The position numbers were made by a program, and so were the translations under genes. Shown here one piece after another: positions 1 to 7,073 of a stretch of DNA of 48,459 nt. Each line of letters starts with the position of its first letter. The stretch's first letter is position 1. Origin of the DNA: Piscirickettsia litoralis (GTDB taxonomy: Bacteria > Pseudomonadota > Gammaproteobacteria > Piscirickettsiales > Piscirickettsiaceae); contig NZ_MDTU01000006.1 in NCBI RefSeq assembly GCF_001720395.1, positions 1-48,459 on the forward strand, read 5' to 3'. The notes under the pieces were generated by a model. It was not told where the DNA came from. It was given only the letters and a program-made list of their open reading frames with translations, and searched no databases.

Positions 1-49
1 ATCCAAGCTACGCTATGTTATACCTAAATTAACTATAGTTTAGTCATCC

Positions 50-272
50 ATGTCCGCCTAAAATCTTCTGAAAGCCGCATAAATACTCACTTTCTTCAAA
101 AAAAGCTCGTACACCCAGGCCATGTCCGCCTAAAATCGGCTACAGGCCGCATGAATCCTAGGTTTTTGTAAAAAAAGCTCGTACGCTTAAATTGGAGAAA
201 TGTCCGCTGTTTCACGGTAAATTTTTAGGTTTTATGCGTGTTCCACGATTTGAAAAGCGGACATGCGGACAT
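50..272. repeat. Direct and inverted repeats built on ATGTCCGC
   Basis: The 8-mer ATGTCCGC occurs at 50, 122 and 200, and its inverse GCGGACAT occurs twice back to back at 257-264 and 265-272. The first two copies head a longer diverged repeat of about 65 bases that also shares TAAAATC, GCCGCAT and an A-run followed by GCTCGTAC. The spacing of 72 and 78 bases is too loose for a classical iteron array. The copies could be regulator sites, a remnant of a duplicated promoter region, or part of an incompatibility or packaging locus. No ORF with a credible ribosome site covers them. Confidence 0.6.
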
Positions 273-619
273 CAACTTTTGAAAAAAATCACAGACTCAA
301 ATCACGCGGTGTTCCCCACCGCATAGCCACCACATGATAGTACGGACCCTAAATTTCTACAGTACATGATGTTTTTGACATCGGTAGAGCTTTAGCGGAT
401 AATCCCTCCGCCAAATAATATTAACAGTTGCAAGTTGTTGATTGGCCGCTATGGTGGTGCCAAACTTACCATAGCGTTAACTCCATCTAACCACCCCCAA
501 GACCACTCAGCTCTCAATAATCTCAGGGTTGCCTTCACTCAAAGTAAGCATATAGGCCCTGCTAGAGCCATTGTTGTTATGAAGAAAACAGTCTTTCATC
601 AAATCCATAATAATAATTT
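273..619. other. ORF-free stretch with two small hairpins
   Basis: I see no supportable gene here. A 6-bp-stem hairpin (GCGGTG/CACCGC) lies at 306-322, and a weaker GCGGA/TCCGC hairpin lies near 394-410. The one open frame on the plus strand (435-623) has no ribosome site and no recognisable protein character. Confidence 0.5.
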
Positions 620-1558
620 TTAGACAAACTTAGGAGCATCAACATCAATCTTTATATCTACTTTTTTAGCTTCCACATAACCTCTATCTACTGTCGGCTG
701 ATCTTGTGAATATCTATTATTAGATTTTTCCTTAACCTTCTCTAGATGCTCTTGATCTGCGATATGGACTTTAATTTCACCACTCCAAAGTTCATCATCG
801 CTAAAGGTTAAATCAATTAATAATGTGATTTGGTTATCCTCTAGCGCTTCACTCTTCACTGTGACACTATCAAAGCGTTTAATAAAGTTTAGTGGGGGCG
901 ATTTCTGTTGGCGACCTGCAATAATGCGGGACAGTCGAATATATTCAAGTTTAATCAATTTTGAAAGTAGAGCTAAGTCGTGTTTATAATCCCAATAATA
1001 TTGGGAAACAAGTGACCCTATGGACGAGTCCAAGAAATACTCGCCTTTGACCAACCCCAGCGCGATTGACAGCTGTTGAAGAGCTAAGTCTTTGCCAGAA
1101 ACTGTCTTCAATTTACCATTCTCAATTGATAGATCACCATTTTCAAAAGACAAAGAAAAGCCGATTTTATTTACATCTTCAATCTTAGTATTTGGAAGTA
1201 GATCGAGAACTAATTCTTTTGTTGAACAAATGAACTCTAAATCATTTAGAGTTCTGGCGTCCGACTCCGACTCAATAATAATAAAATTTTCATCAGGAGA
1301 TAATGTTTTATAATCTTTGCAAAAATCTTTCAATCCATCAAAGTCACCTTTAATAAAATCAGCAACGATAAGTGTAAGTTTCGAAGATTTTATGGATGTT
1401 AGATAACCCTTAAAAATTAAGTCAAAACCGAACTGAACAAGAGTAGCTGTCTGATCTGTTACCTTTTCTATTGTACCGGCGGTCACATAGATAGTAACAT
1501 CTCCATTAATATTAGGGCCGACCCCACTATGAGTTTGGTTTATTGTTTTTTCATCCAT
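620..1558 (-). CDS. GapS6b-like protein, second gene of a putative anti-phage pair
   Basis: This 312-residue soluble protein begins MDEKTINQTHSGVGPNINGD. That opening carries the short HSGxGxNxxGD motif found at the ends of several conflict-system proteins. The same motif ends the upstream gene (HYGIGNNINGD), so the two proteins probably interact through it. The start codon lies inside the last codons of the upstream gene (8-base overlap, ATGGATGA), which indicates translational coupling. The pairing of a roughly 110-residue protein with a roughly 310-residue protein, both carrying this motif, matches my memory of the GapS6a/GapS6b defence pair from gamma-mobile-trio islands. That assignment is from memory and not searched. 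No catalytic residues can be named with confidence. Confidence 0.55.
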   Translation of the reverse strand: MDEKTINQTHSGVGPNINGDVTIYVTAGTIEKVTDQTATLVQFGFDLIFKGYLTSIKSSKLTLIVADFIKGDFDGLKDFCKDYKTLSPDENFIIIESESDARTLNDLEFICSTKELVLDLLPNTKIEDVNKIGFSLSFENGDLSIENGKLKTVSGKDLALQQLSIALGLVKGEYFLDSSIGSLVSQYYWDYKHDLALLSKLIKLEYIRLSRIIAGRQQKSPPLNFIKRFDSVTVKSEALEDNQITLLIDLTFSDDELWSGEIKVHIADQEHLEKVKEKSNNRYSQDQPTVDRGYVEAKKVDIKIDVDAPKFV

Positions 1559-1880
1559 GGCTTATATTTATATCCCCGTTAATATTATTACCAATACCAT
1601 AATGAGCCTGGTTTACTGTGTGCGTCACATTCTGTCTTGGTATACTCGACAGCATGTTTATAATATCTTGTGATGATTTAAGCTTTTTATCAATAGCTAA
1701 TTCACTCATATCAGAGTTCAAGTCTAGTTTATTAAGCTCATTTGAAAGCTGTGTTGCAATTTCATCAGTTAATACGTATTCCTTTAATGATTGCTTGAGT
1801 TTTTCTTTTCCAATTTCCAAGCTCTTTTTAAACAGATCATATATGCAACCAGAAAGTATTGTTGTTGTTACGAAGTCCAT
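1551..1880 (-). CDS. GapS6a-like protein, first gene of a putative anti-phage pair
   Basis: I chose the ATG at 1880 (MDFVTTTILSGCIYDLFKKS, 109 residues), because the N-terminal helix then starts as in the family as I recall it; an upstream ATG at 1922 would add 14 residues. A hydrophobic start (TTTILSGCIYDLF) is followed by a charged helical region. The C-terminus, HYGIGNNINGDINISHG, mirrors the N-terminus of the next protein. The gene lies downstream of the KAP NTPase on the same strand, about 140 bases away and behind a possible terminator, so it may have its own promoter. The GapS6a label is a family guess; the pairing and shared motif are directly visible. Confidence 0.55.
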   Translation of the reverse strand: MDFVTTTILSGCIYDLFKKSLEIGKEKLKQSLKEYVLTDEIATQLSNELNKLDLNSDMSELAIDKKLKSSQDIINMLSSIPRQNVTHTVNQAHYGIGNNINGDINISHG

Positions 1881-1941
1881 AACCAATATCCACTTAAATT
1901 TAAATAAGTGTGATTCTAACATGCATCAAACAAAACCATGA

Positions 1942-1973
1942 AAAACAAAAAATCAGCGCCGCGAAACCCGCGG
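1942..1973 (-). terminator. Possible rho-independent terminator after the KAP gene
   Basis: Read on the minus strand, a CCGCG-GGTTT-CGCGG hairpin is followed after five bases by a T-rich tract (ATTTTTTGTTTTT). It sits between the KAP NTPase stop and the GapS6a-like start. The stem is only 5 bp, so it may be leaky. Confidence 0.4.
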
Positions 1974-2021
1974 TGTGTGGCACCGTACAACGCCCACCCC
2001 CTAAGGAGTACCTTCCTAAGC

Positions 2022-3326
2022 TTAGCCTATAAGCATCAAGGTTTTAATTGGCTGCTGAACTATTCCTTTTAAGTCATCTATGCCATACACAGAAGTGGAC
2101 ACAAAACATTTCATAACTTCATCAGACCATTTATCACTATGGAACTCCACCTTCTTTTCAAAAGGCTTATCTTCAAGTGCGAAAATATAGCATCCTGCTA
2201 AAATATGAAGAATCTTATCTCTATGAGTATCTGTATCCTCTATGTGCTTGTATTCCATGCCCAGTATTTCATAAAGCTCATCAACAGTTGCATTTCCATC
2301 TAATATTTTTTGTGAAAATGAAGAGTAAAAGCAATGTATGTAAATAGAAAATATAAATATCAGGCTAAAGTAGTAAGGATACTTAAAAGGTTTACCTGAT
2401 AGATGACAATAAATCTTTAAATATCTAAATAAATCTTCAGATTCTCTTAGTGAAAGTTGACGGGTTTTAATAAGTTTACTTAATAAAAAGATATACCCCT
2501 CTTTCGAAAGTTCTTCAAGGTTCTTATCATTTTCTAACAAACTCTGTATGTGTACTTCTACAGCATGAAGATTGTTTTTCGTTTGTGAAGGTAATTTAAA
2601 CGTAAACTTAATAAACTTATCAATGTAACGTCCAGCTTCAGACAGTGAGCTACCATATGAGTGTTGGATAGATGTTATAAGCTGTTCTGAATTAGCGATT
2701 AAAATAAACTTGACGTTAGCTATATCAAATACATGTTTTATCTTCTCAAGCATAGCAACAGCAAAATCGGGCCTACACCTATCTAACTCATCAATAATAA
2801 TTATTAACTCCTGCCCTTCTGTTGCCTTTAACAGCCCTTCTTTTAAAGCAGCAATATTACTTTCTTCTTCTCGATGTCCATCAATGATAGATTTTACAGT
2901 CTGATCGAGACCTTCAGTAATGGCGTTTTGAAACTCTTTTGCAATTTCATCACAGTCTGCTCTTAATAAATAAGAAACTCCGGCTTTTGCTGCTATTCTT
3001 AAAGAGTGCTTCACTGCTGGTATCGCTGCCTTAACAAGTGTATCGCCTTTTTTCTTCTCGATGCTTTCTGCTATGCGCCCTACTAAAACCCCCAAAGGAT
3101 CACGGCTATGATCAAATCTAAAAGCATCTATGTAAACATATTTAGATTTACTAGAGTCTAGATTCCTTTTTATTAATTCAGCCAGTGTTGTTTTTCCTGT
3201 CCCCCAAAACCCATCTACTAATAGCGGTGATAAATCTATATTCGACCGTATAAGATTTATAAGTTTATCTGCTAAATCTGCTCTTTCTAAAGTATCTTTT
3301 GCTTCAAGCTCTTGTTGGACTTCCAT
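2022..3326 (-). CDS. KAP-family P-loop NTPase
   Basis: The 434-residue protein has a Walker A motif, GFWGTGKTT (39-47), and a Walker B with the KAP signature, LIIIIDELDRCRP (174-186). A sensor-like segment FILIANSEQL follows near 207-216. A hydrophobic stretch near 319-338 (YYFSLIFIFSIYIHCF) could be a membrane segment, as in many KAP ATPases. KAP NTPases occur in phage-exclusion and other defence systems (for example the QatA and PifA types) and act at or near the membrane. Its position beside the GapS6-like pair and away from the virion genes fits a defence role, although the substrate is unknown. The motif evidence for the fold is strong; the biological role is inferred. Confidence 0.8.
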   Translation of the reverse strand: MEVQQELEAKDTLERADLADKLINLIRSNIDLSPLLVDGFWGTGKTTLAELIKRNLDSSKSKYVYIDAFRFDHSRDPLGVLVGRIAESIEKKKGDTLVKAAIPAVKHSLRIAAKAGVSYLLRADCDEIAKEFQNAITEGLDQTVKSIIDGHREEESNIAALKEGLLKATEGQELIIIIDELDRCRPDFAVAMLEKIKHVFDIANVKFILIANSEQLITSIQHSYGSSLSEAGRYIDKFIKFTFKLPSQTKNNLHAVEVHIQSLLENDKNLEELSKEGYIFLLSKLIKTRQLSLRESEDLFRYLKIYCHLSGKPFKYPYYFSLIFIFSIYIHCFYSSFSQKILDGNATVDELYEILGMEYKHIEDTDTHRDKILHILAGCYIFALEDKPFEKKVEFHSDKWSDEVMKCFVSTSVYGIDDLKGIVQQPIKTLMLIG

Positions 3327-3456
3327 GGTAATAACTCACCTTAAAAGAGTATTTTAACTCATCAAACATTAGGCAACCAATGTTTATAATACTGCTCACC
3401 CCCGCTTATGCAGTTATGGTTAGAATAGCGCAGCTTGCGGCTCTTTGCCCTTTAAA

Positions 3457-3495
3457 AGCATATGTTACACTTTCGCCTTAAACGTAACATATGCT
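3457..3495. repeat. 12-bp perfect inverted repeat upstream of the KAP gene
   Basis: AGCATATGTTAC at 3457-3468 is mirrored by GTAACATATGCT at 3484-3495 with a 15-base gap. It lies in the 258-base non-coding interval between the HTH gene and the KAP gene, so it could be an operator or an RNA hairpin in the KAP leader. A second hairpin (TGGGGT-TACG-ACCCCA) lies near 3551-3566. No T-run follows either one. Confidence 0.5.
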
Positions 3496-3584
3496 CGTGT
3501 ACCTTTAAACTATTGGTTGGTCGGATATTTTCTTTATCTCAACAGTGAACGTGGGGTTACGACCCCATCTACCCATTTCATCGT

Positions 3585-3848
3585 TTAATCGCTGCTTTTT
3601 ATCAAACCGCTAACATTTATCCTTATTTTTGATAAAAAACTATCCCACTTCCCTGATCTGCGTAACAAAGTTTCTATTGCTAATTCAGTTTGCTTTTGAA
3701 TTTGTCTAACCCCTGTTTCAAGATTAGACACTTGTTTAGCTGACCATCCTAGCTCCCTAGCTAATTGCCCTTGAGAAAAACCTAGTATCTGACGAGCTTG
3801 CCGTAAAGCAACGGCTTTATCTATCCCCGCTTGAGAAAAGCCCAGCAT
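3585..3848 (-). CDS. Xre-type helix-turn-helix protein, small
   Basis: The 87-residue protein has a helix-turn-helix, ARQILGFSQGQLARELGWSA followed by KQVSNLETG, close to the Xre/NadS consensus. The only in-frame ATG (3848) lies inside a perfect palindrome and has no good ribosome site, so translation may depend on coupling to the gene ending 20 bases upstream. The frame stays open upstream of the ATG, and the stretch VIALRKAQHMLGFSQAG repeats the later AVALRQARQILGFSQGQ, so helix 1 appears duplicated. Its place behind 3869-4150 suggests that it represses the shared promoter at 4200-4228. The DNA-binding role is supported by the fold; the target is inferred. Confidence 0.6.
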   Translation of the reverse strand: MLGFSQAGIDKAVALRQARQILGFSQGQLARELGWSAKQVSNLETGVRQIQKQTELAIETLLRRSGKWDSFLSKIRINVSGLIKSSD

Positions 3849-3861
3849 ATGCTGGGCTTTT
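3836..3861. terminator. 26-bp perfect palindrome at the HTH start (terminator or attenuator)
   Basis: The arms AAAAGCCCAGCAT (3836-3848) and ATGCTGGGCTTTT (3849-3861) mirror each other exactly. As RNA on either strand this folds into a GC-rich hairpin with a U-run, so it can terminate in both directions. On the minus strand it lies between two co-oriented genes and covers the start codon of the second. Confidence 0.65.
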
Positions 3862-3868
3862 CGCAGGG

Positions 3869-4150
3869 CTATGACTTTTTTATACGCATTGCTTCAGCCA
3901 TTGCCTTACTGTGATCAAATTTTGCACCCGCTTCACTTAAAAGCTCTAAGTGAGCCTCAAGGTTATGTTCATCTATTCCGTACCCTGCTTCGTCAGCAGC
4001 ATCGTAAGCGTATTGTCCTGCTAATTCATCTCCTGTATTGGCACAATCTACCCCACCATGATATGGGATTGACTCATCGTTATTTGCTGCATTAATCATA
4101 TCGACGACTTGTTGGAATGTTTGAGCTTGTTGAAGTGCCTGTGAAATCAT
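3869..4150 (-). CDS. Small acidic protein of unknown function, first gene of an HTH operon
   Basis: The protein has 93 residues, beginning MISQALQQAQTFQQVVDMIN and ending EAMRIKKS. It is acidic and probably helical, with no signal peptide or membrane segment. The start is well supported by AGGAG eight bases upstream and by a good promoter further upstream. I do not recognise the family. The arrangement (small acidic protein, 20-base gap, Xre protein, palindromic promoter) resembles an autoregulated pair or a toxin-antitoxin-like locus, but no toxin motif is visible. Confidence 0.6.
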   Translation of the reverse strand: MISQALQQAQTFQQVVDMINAANNDESIPYHGGVDCANTGDELAGQYAYDAADEAGYGIDEHNLEAHLELLSEAGAKFDHSKAMAEAMRIKKS

Positions 4151-4170
4151 GATCTATCTCCTTTGTTTAA

Positions 4171-4240
4171 AGTTAAGGTTTTCCTTAACTCTTGTACTTA
4201 CTATAGAACATAGTTACATATAAATCAAGAACTTTGTTCT
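4171..4240 (-). promoter_or_regulatory. Sigma-70 promoter with two palindromic operators
   Basis: On the minus strand, TTGATT (4228-4223) and TATAGT (4205-4200) are separated by 17 bases. AGAAC-TTT-GTTCT (4228-4240) overlaps the edge of the -35 box, and a related half site (GAACATAGTT) lies in the spacer. A second palindrome, AGTTAAGG-TTTT-CCTTAACT (4171-4190), lies downstream of the -10 box, ahead of the ribosome site. The layout is that of a repressor-controlled promoter for 4150-3585. Confidence 0.65.
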
Positions 4241-4463
4241 ATTTTTACAAAAGAAATTCTTCCACATACCCCGTATGAAGGTCGGCAACGATTCTGAACA
4301 AATCCACCCCCACAGCCCAACATTCAATTTAAAATCAAATGTTATTCTATTTTTTAAATACTTATCCCGGAAGGAAATCGCACTATTTAAAAATATATGA
4401 AATAAAGCTCATTTAATATTCAAAAAATAAAATCATATATACCAATTACATTCACATTTGATG

Positions 4464-5285
4464 TTAAATTTCTTTATATAAATTTACGATGAAGTCATTT
4501 AGCCTAACTTCCCAATCAAAGCCTAAATGTAGCTCTTGAATCGTTTCACAGACCTTAATAACCTTATAAAGATCATCTTGCGTATAATTATTATCTTGTA
4601 GAAAAAAATCACTTACTATCTCTTTAAATAGTTTGCGGTGTTCTAAGTCTAAAAGTGCATCGTTTATATTAAAAAATTTGTCACTCATAGAACTATGAAG
4701 TTCCACCATCTTTTCTAAGCGAATTTGAAGAGCACAAGTCTTTTTGAATATATCTGGATCATTTATATATTTTTTACCTACTTTTTTACTAAAAGCTCCT
4801 ACCTCTTGCAGATTCCGTGAACACCTTTTACCTTTTTCAGTAATTTCTAGCAATAAATCGTTGACAAGATTACCGACTTTCAAGTGCTTGTATCTTAGTA
4901 AGAGTGGATCTGCACCCATATTACGAAGCACTTCGTTAAGATCGTATATAGAATTTGTGTAAATAGCTTCTCTTTTTAATGGATCAAAATATTTGCTCAA
5001 AATATCTGTTAATTCATTTATTTCTTTTTTCCTTTGCTCACGATTATCTTTTCCTCTATTTGATATAAACAATATTAAAGGAATAGAGATAGTGGCAACC
5101 GCACTAATCCATCCGCTAACAGGACCTAGTACTTGTCCCAAATTAATTTCGCCCTCAAACAAGCCAATCGACAATAGCGCTCCAACTAGCAATCCAGGTA
5201 CCGCACCAGCAATGACATAGTTATGATAGCTATTGAAGTTAAAGTTTTCCCCTACCTTGAACCATGTTTTTAATGCCGTTTTCAT
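4464..5285 (-). CDS. Membrane-anchored protein of unknown function
   Basis: The 273-residue protein has two hydrophobic segments near the N-terminus (about 26-46 and 56-78: VIAGAVPGLLVGALLSIGLF and VSGWISAVATISIPLILFIS). A long charged, mostly helical domain follows and would face the cytoplasm. No catalytic motif is recognised. It is the last of three overlapping or abutting genes (5614-4464) located between the defence block and the methyltransferase. That position and the membrane anchor would fit superinfection exclusion or lysogenic conversion, but this is inference only. Its start overlaps the preceding small ORF by 47 bases in another frame. Confidence 0.6.
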   Translation of the reverse strand: MKTALKTWFKVGENFNFNSYHNYVIAGAVPGLLVGALLSIGLFEGEINLGQVLGPVSGWISAVATISIPLILFISNRGKDNREQRKKEINELTDILSKYFDPLKREAIYTNSIYDLNEVLRNMGADPLLLRYKHLKVGNLVNDLLLEITEKGKRCSRNLQEVGAFSKKVGKKYINDPDIFKKTCALQIRLEKMVELHSSMSDKFFNINDALLDLEHRKLFKEIVSDFFLQDNNYTQDDLYKVIKVCETIQELHLGFDWEVRLNDFIVNLYKEI

Positions 5286-5397
5286 TTCTGCGTTTGCCTT
5301 TGCTAAAACTGAGCATTATAAAAGCAAGACAAAATAATACAAACAATAATGCTACAAAAGGGCCTGACAGAGTAAAAGGCATGCACTGATCAAACAT
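5239..5397 (-). CDS. Small single-pass membrane protein
   Basis: This 52-residue ORF begins MFDQCMPFTLSGPFVALLFV. One strongly hydrophobic segment runs from about 12 to 30, followed by a positive tail (KGKRRNENG). Its ATG begins one base after the stop codon of the upstream gene (TAA-t-ATG), a typical reinitiation layout, and it overlaps the start of the next gene. That spacing is the main reason to believe it. The function is unknown. Confidence 0.5.
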   Translation of the reverse strand: MFDQCMPFTLSGPFVALLFVLFCLAFIMLSFSKGKRRNENGIKNMVQGRGKL

Positions 5398-5398
5398 A

Positions 5399-5614
5399 TT
5401 AATGCACCACTTTGCCTTGAATGTTAGTTCGATTGCTTTTTTTAGTTAGTAGCGTTCTGCTTTTCGCATAAACATTATTTAAACTATCTCTCAGCGTTTC
5501 TAATTGTCGTTTCGAGCCTTGCCCATACATGTCAATTAATTGCAGGCATGTGTGTAAATCATCGAATGAGCGAGTCAGTAACTTTAAAGTATCTTTCTCT
5601 AATTGTTTTTCCAT
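5399..5614 (-). CDS. Small soluble protein of unknown function
   Basis: The 71-residue protein starts MEKQLEKDTLKLLTRSFDDL, with AGGAAA upstream of the ATG. It is predicted to be helical, charged and without membrane segments, and it ends NRTNIQGKVVH. Its stop is followed after a single base by the ATG of the small membrane protein, so the three genes 5614-4464 look like one translationally coupled unit. I do not recognise the family. Confidence 0.55.
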   Translation of the reverse strand: MEKQLEKDTLKLLTRSFDDLHTCLQLIDMYGQGSKRQLETLRDSLNNVYAKSRTLLTKKSNRTNIQGKVVH

Positions 5615-5646
5615 GAAAATTTCCTTTTAAAAACAAAAGATAATAA

Positions 5647-5663
5647 GCGCCATTTTCAGGCGC
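5647..5663 (-). terminator. Weak hairpin after the methyltransferase gene
   Basis: GCGCC and GGCGC arms with a 7-base loop are followed on the minus strand by TTATTATCTTTTG. The T-run is broken, so this is a weak terminator candidate separating the methyltransferase from the 5614-4464 unit. Confidence 0.35.
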
Positions 5664-5691
5664 ATCAATTTATAGGTATAGCATTGCATGA

Positions 5692-6705
5692 CTAGAGTGT
5701 AGATCGTGTCTCTAGCGCTATTGTGTGAGGTTGTTTTTTGCGTGTTTTGTTAAAAATGGCTGATTTGTCATCTAAATTATTGATTTTTTGTTTACATCGA
5801 TTGAAATATTCTTGATCAATCTCAATACCTAAAAAATTACGCTTTAATTCTTTAGCCAAAACTCCAGAGTTCCCTGAGCCTAAAAACGGATCAAGTATTG
5901 TATCGCCTTCCCGTGAGCTTGCTTTAATTATTTGTGCGTATAATTGCAATGGTTTTTCGCATGGGTGCCGGCCTTTGTAGCTCACAACCGTTTTAAACTC
6001 CCACAGGTCCGTATTAAAATCAACTTCATCCGCTGAAAAAGGCCGACGTGCTTGTTTACGCCGCACCATGTATTCATGCTGTAAATCACTATATGAACGC
6101 GGATAAATGTTTTTATCTTTTGCTCTTGCATAGCTTCTTAGCTGCTCATACCTTTCTTTAGAAGGTAATGACCATTGTGAAGCGTTGAAATAATGCCGTG
6201 CTGACGAACCAACAACCTGCTCAGCTTCTTTTTTGGTGAGTCCTGCCCGTGTCCACTCATTCATGTAGTAGCGTAACGGCTCTAGCATTTCTTTTTGCGC
6301 GACTGGTGCATTTTTTGACTCAGCAAAAAGCACATGCTCCGTCTGGGGAAAGTATTTGCGTTGGCTTGATCGTTGCACCATTAAATGGCGACCATTTGGT
6401 TTATTCCAAACGATATGACTCAACACTTCTAAATACTTTGATAGTGCAACGGAGATTTTCGCCGACATATGGTTATAACAAAATAAGTACAAACTGCCCG
6501 TTGGCTTAAGAATACGGGCAAATTCAGCAAAGACCTTTTCAAGCCATTCGATAAATTCAGTTTCTGTACGCCACTGCCGATCCCACTTTTCGCTTACAAC
6601 ATTAAAGTAAGGTGGATCGGCAATGATTAAATCAATTGATTCGTTTTCTATTCTCTCCATGCAGTGTAGTGCGTCCTCATTATACAGCGTTGAGGTTGGA
6701 ATCAT
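5692..6705 (-). CDS. Beta-class DNA methyltransferase (orphan)
   Basis: The 337-residue protein has the catalytic motif IV, DPPY, at 30-33. The S-adenosylmethionine-binding motif I, DPFLGSGNSG (272-281), lies near the C-terminus, followed by FLGIEID. Motif IV before motif I defines the beta class (N6-adenine or N4-cytosine). The middle of the protein (about 100-240) is long and would hold target recognition. Start: GGAG five bases before ATG, just past the lysis-operon terminator. No restriction endonuclease gene is adjacent, so this is most likely a solitary phage methylase protecting phage DNA or modulating expression. The recognition sequence cannot be read from the gene. Confidence 0.88.
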   Translation of the reverse strand: MIPTSTLYNEDALHCMERIENESIDLIIADPPYFNVVSEKWDRQWRTETEFIEWLEKVFAEFARILKPTGSLYLFCYNHMSAKISVALSKYLEVLSHIVWNKPNGRHLMVQRSSQRKYFPQTEHVLFAESKNAPVAQKEMLEPLRYYMNEWTRAGLTKKEAEQVVGSSARHYFNASQWSLPSKERYEQLRSYARAKDKNIYPRSYSDLQHEYMVRRKQARRPFSADEVDFNTDLWEFKTVVSYKGRHPCEKPLQLYAQIIKASSREGDTILDPFLGSGNSGVLAKELKRNFLGIEIDQEYFNRCKQKINNLDDKSAIFNKTRKKQPHTIALETRSTL

Positions 6706-6720
6706 TTTTGCTCCGGCAAT

Positions 6721-6743
6721 AAAAAAAGCGCCGTTAAGCGCTT
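6721..6743 (-). terminator. Rho-independent terminator of the lysis operon
   Basis: On the minus strand, AAGCGC-TTAACG-GCGCTT is followed by a run of T residues. It comes 35 bases after the o-spanin stop and just before the methyltransferase start. Confidence 0.7.
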
Positions 6744-6777
6744 AATAGGTAGAAATACATATCATTTTCAGTATGGA

Positions 6778-6975
6778 TTAAGTGTATCCGTTTTCAAGTT
6801 GCATGATGTAACTGCCAAGTTTCACGCTATCTTCTCGATCAAAGCACACCCCACCATCAGTTCTTGCTATCGTCTGCAATGTTGGTTTTGGTGGTTTTGT
6901 CGGCATTTGCTGAGCGCACCCGACGCTTAAAATGCTTACTAAACCAATTAGAAGGTTTCTCTTGAAGCTCATCAT
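6778..6975 (-). CDS. Outer-membrane spanin lipoprotein (Rz1-like)
   Basis: The 65-residue protein has a lipoprotein signal with lipobox LSVGC, placing the acylated cysteine at residue 20. A proline-rich stretch (MPTKPPKPTL) follows, then a C-terminal helix (LGSYIMQLE). Proline content, small size and lipobox are the hallmarks of Rz1-type o-spanins, which join the i-spanin to fuse the two membranes at lysis. Its first half lies inside the end of the preceding gene in another reading frame, the usual nested Rz/Rz1 arrangement. The family match is structural rather than by sequence identity. Confidence 0.75.
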   Translation of the reverse strand: MMSFKRNLLIGLVSILSVGCAQQMPTKPPKPTLQTIARTDGGVCFDREDSVKLGSYIMQLENGYT

Positions 6976-7066
6976 ACTCTTGCTGCTGTTTTTCTGATTG
7001 CTCAGTACGCTGCCAACGCATCACGAGCGAAAGCAGCGTATTGAGAATACTAAATAGTGCGTTCAT
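6857..7066 (-). CDS. Inner-membrane spanin-like protein (Rz-like)
   Basis: The 69-residue protein has a short hydrophobic N-terminus (ALFSILNTLLSLVM) followed by a charged helical region (RTEQSEKQQQEYDELQ) and a polar tail. The o-spanin lipoprotein gene is embedded in its 3' part in a different frame, with 119 bases shared. That overlap, and its place directly after the two lysis membrane genes, is the main evidence for an i-spanin. It is shorter than lambda Rz, and the membrane segment is only marginally long. Confidence 0.6.
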   Translation of the reverse strand: MNALFSILNTLLSLVMRWQRTEQSEKQQQEYDELQEKPSNWFSKHFKRRVRSANADKTTKTNIADDSKN

Positions 7067-7073
7067 TTCCTAA

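Noticed and set aside
1-20. Closure of the window into a circle through terS
   Set aside because: Continuing the terS frame across the window ends meets a stop codon at 18-20 without a start, so the window is not simply a full circle cut inside terS.
435-623. 62-residue plus-strand ORF
   Set aside because: It has no ribosome site, no recognisable protein character, and runs into the convergent GapS6b-like gene end.
3551-3566. Hairpin resembling a tRNA T-arm
   Set aside because: The surrounding bases do not form acceptor, D or anticodon arms, so there is no tRNA here.
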